24,209 bases of DNA from JARLFX01 sp036404255 (GTDB taxonomy: Bacteria > Acidobacteriota > Terriglobia > Terriglobales > Acidobacteriaceae): assembly GCA_036404255.1 (NCBI GenBank), contig DASWOP010000185.1:1-24209 (forward strand), written 5' to 3'. Positions 23,730 to 24,209 of this stretch are shown here, in pieces (the stretch's first letter is position 1; every line of letters begins with the position of its first letter). A model generated the notes under the pieces. The model did no database searches. It saw only the letters and a program-made list of their open reading frames with translations, and was not told where the DNA came from. The translations under genes and the position numbers were made by a program.

Positions 23730-24209
23730 TTATTGTGCGGCGCTCAGGGATGGTTCTGTGAGCGAGGAGTTTGTGCTGCGATTGCGCACATCGCGTGCTT
23801 TGGCATTGAGGCGGATCAGAAGCTTGTGCGCCAGGGCGGTGCGGATTACCTTGGCGGGTTTGCCAGCCTCGCTGAGACGCTGACGAAAGTGCATGAAGTC
23901 GGGTTCGTAACGGCCGGCAACGCTGGCTACCACGAAGAGGATCTCGCGCACCGGTGCGCGGCCACCGCGGGTTCGGCGTTTGCCCTGGTGCTTGCCGCTG
24001 TCCCGGGCCAGCGGGGCTACTCCGGCCAGCTTGGAGATGGTTTTATGAGACATGGTGCCGATCTCGGGCATCTCGGCCATGAGGCGGGCGACGGTGCGCC
24101 CGGCAACGCCCTTGATGGAGCGGAACTCCAGATCGAGTTGATGCCACAGCGGATCGGCGGCGATCTGTTCGGCGATGGAGCTCTCCAGATCGTGGGTCTG
24201 CTGATCGAT
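23730..24209 (-). CDS. IS110-family transposase, C-terminal part, open at window edge
   Basis: The - strand reading frame runs from the window end to a TAA at 23730, about 159 residues. It contains FRSIKGVAGRTVARLMAEMP, SKLAGVAPLARDSGKHQGKR and RGGRAPVREILF, then a KVIRTALAHKLLIRLNA segment. This is the order of the C-terminal IS116/IS110/IS902 domain with its conserved Ser in the DSG motif. The N-terminal DEDD catalytic domain would lie beyond 24209. The first in-frame ATG inside the window (24080) is internal, not the start. IS110 elements usually lack long terminal inverted repeats, so the element's end near 23700 cannot be defined here. Confidence 0.88.
   Translation of the reverse strand: MDQQTHDLESSIAEQIAADPLWHQLDLEFRSIKGVAGRTVARLMAEMPEIGTMSHKTISKLAGVAPLARDSGKHQGKRRTRGGRAPVREILFVVASVAGRYEPDFMHFRQRLSEAGKPAKVIRTALAHKLLIRLNAKARDVRNRSTNSSLTEPSLSAAQ

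Overview
The window looks like chromosomal DNA of a high-GC Gram-negative bacterium, most likely an acidobacterium of the Terriglobia/Acidobacteriaceae type. That placement is inference. It rests on the gene order of a division and cell-wall (dcw) cluster, a meso-diaminopimelate-type MurE, two WXXGXW-repeat secreted proteins, and many short intergenic repeats of a kind I associate with that group. No rRNA or other definitive taxonomic marker is present.

Layout. From 32 to about 17.6 kb runs a dcw cluster on the + strand: murE, murF, mraY, murD, ftsW, murG, murC, ftsQ, ftsA, ftsZ. Together these genes build the peptidoglycan precursor (MurC/D/E/F), load it on undecaprenyl phosphate (MraY), convert it to lipid II (MurG), polymerise it at the septum (FtsW) and assemble the divisome (FtsQ, FtsA, FtsZ). 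murE/murF overlap, and murD through murG are nearly contiguous, so these look like operons. mraY has a long upstream gap and a plausible promoter of its own.

The cluster is broken in several places. Two paralogous secreted aromatic/glycine-rich proteins sit antisense between murG and murC, bounded by terminators. A truncated antitoxin-like gene is coupled to the end of murC. An AT-richer HNH-nuclease gene with its own terminator lies between ftsA and ftsZ. No murB or ddl is seen between murC and ftsQ.

Downstream of ftsZ are a single-domain penicillin-binding transpeptidase with a basic N-terminal arm, a bifunctional NAD(P)H-hydrate repair enzyme (nnrE-nnrD fusion), tsaE, and an Uup-type ABC-F ATPase. 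The window ends in the C-terminal half of an IS110-family transposase on the - strand, which is open at the window edge.

The intergenic DNA is rich in repeats. There are two dispersed families, a REP-like hairpin, a 19-bp tandem repeat, 7-bp tandem arrays that form the ends of murD and murG, and an 8-bp array inside the uup coding sequence. I do not see a clearly new multi-gene defence or mobile system. The best leads are the WXXGXW gene pair, the HNH/structured-RNA cassette, and the non-triplet repeats invading gene ends.
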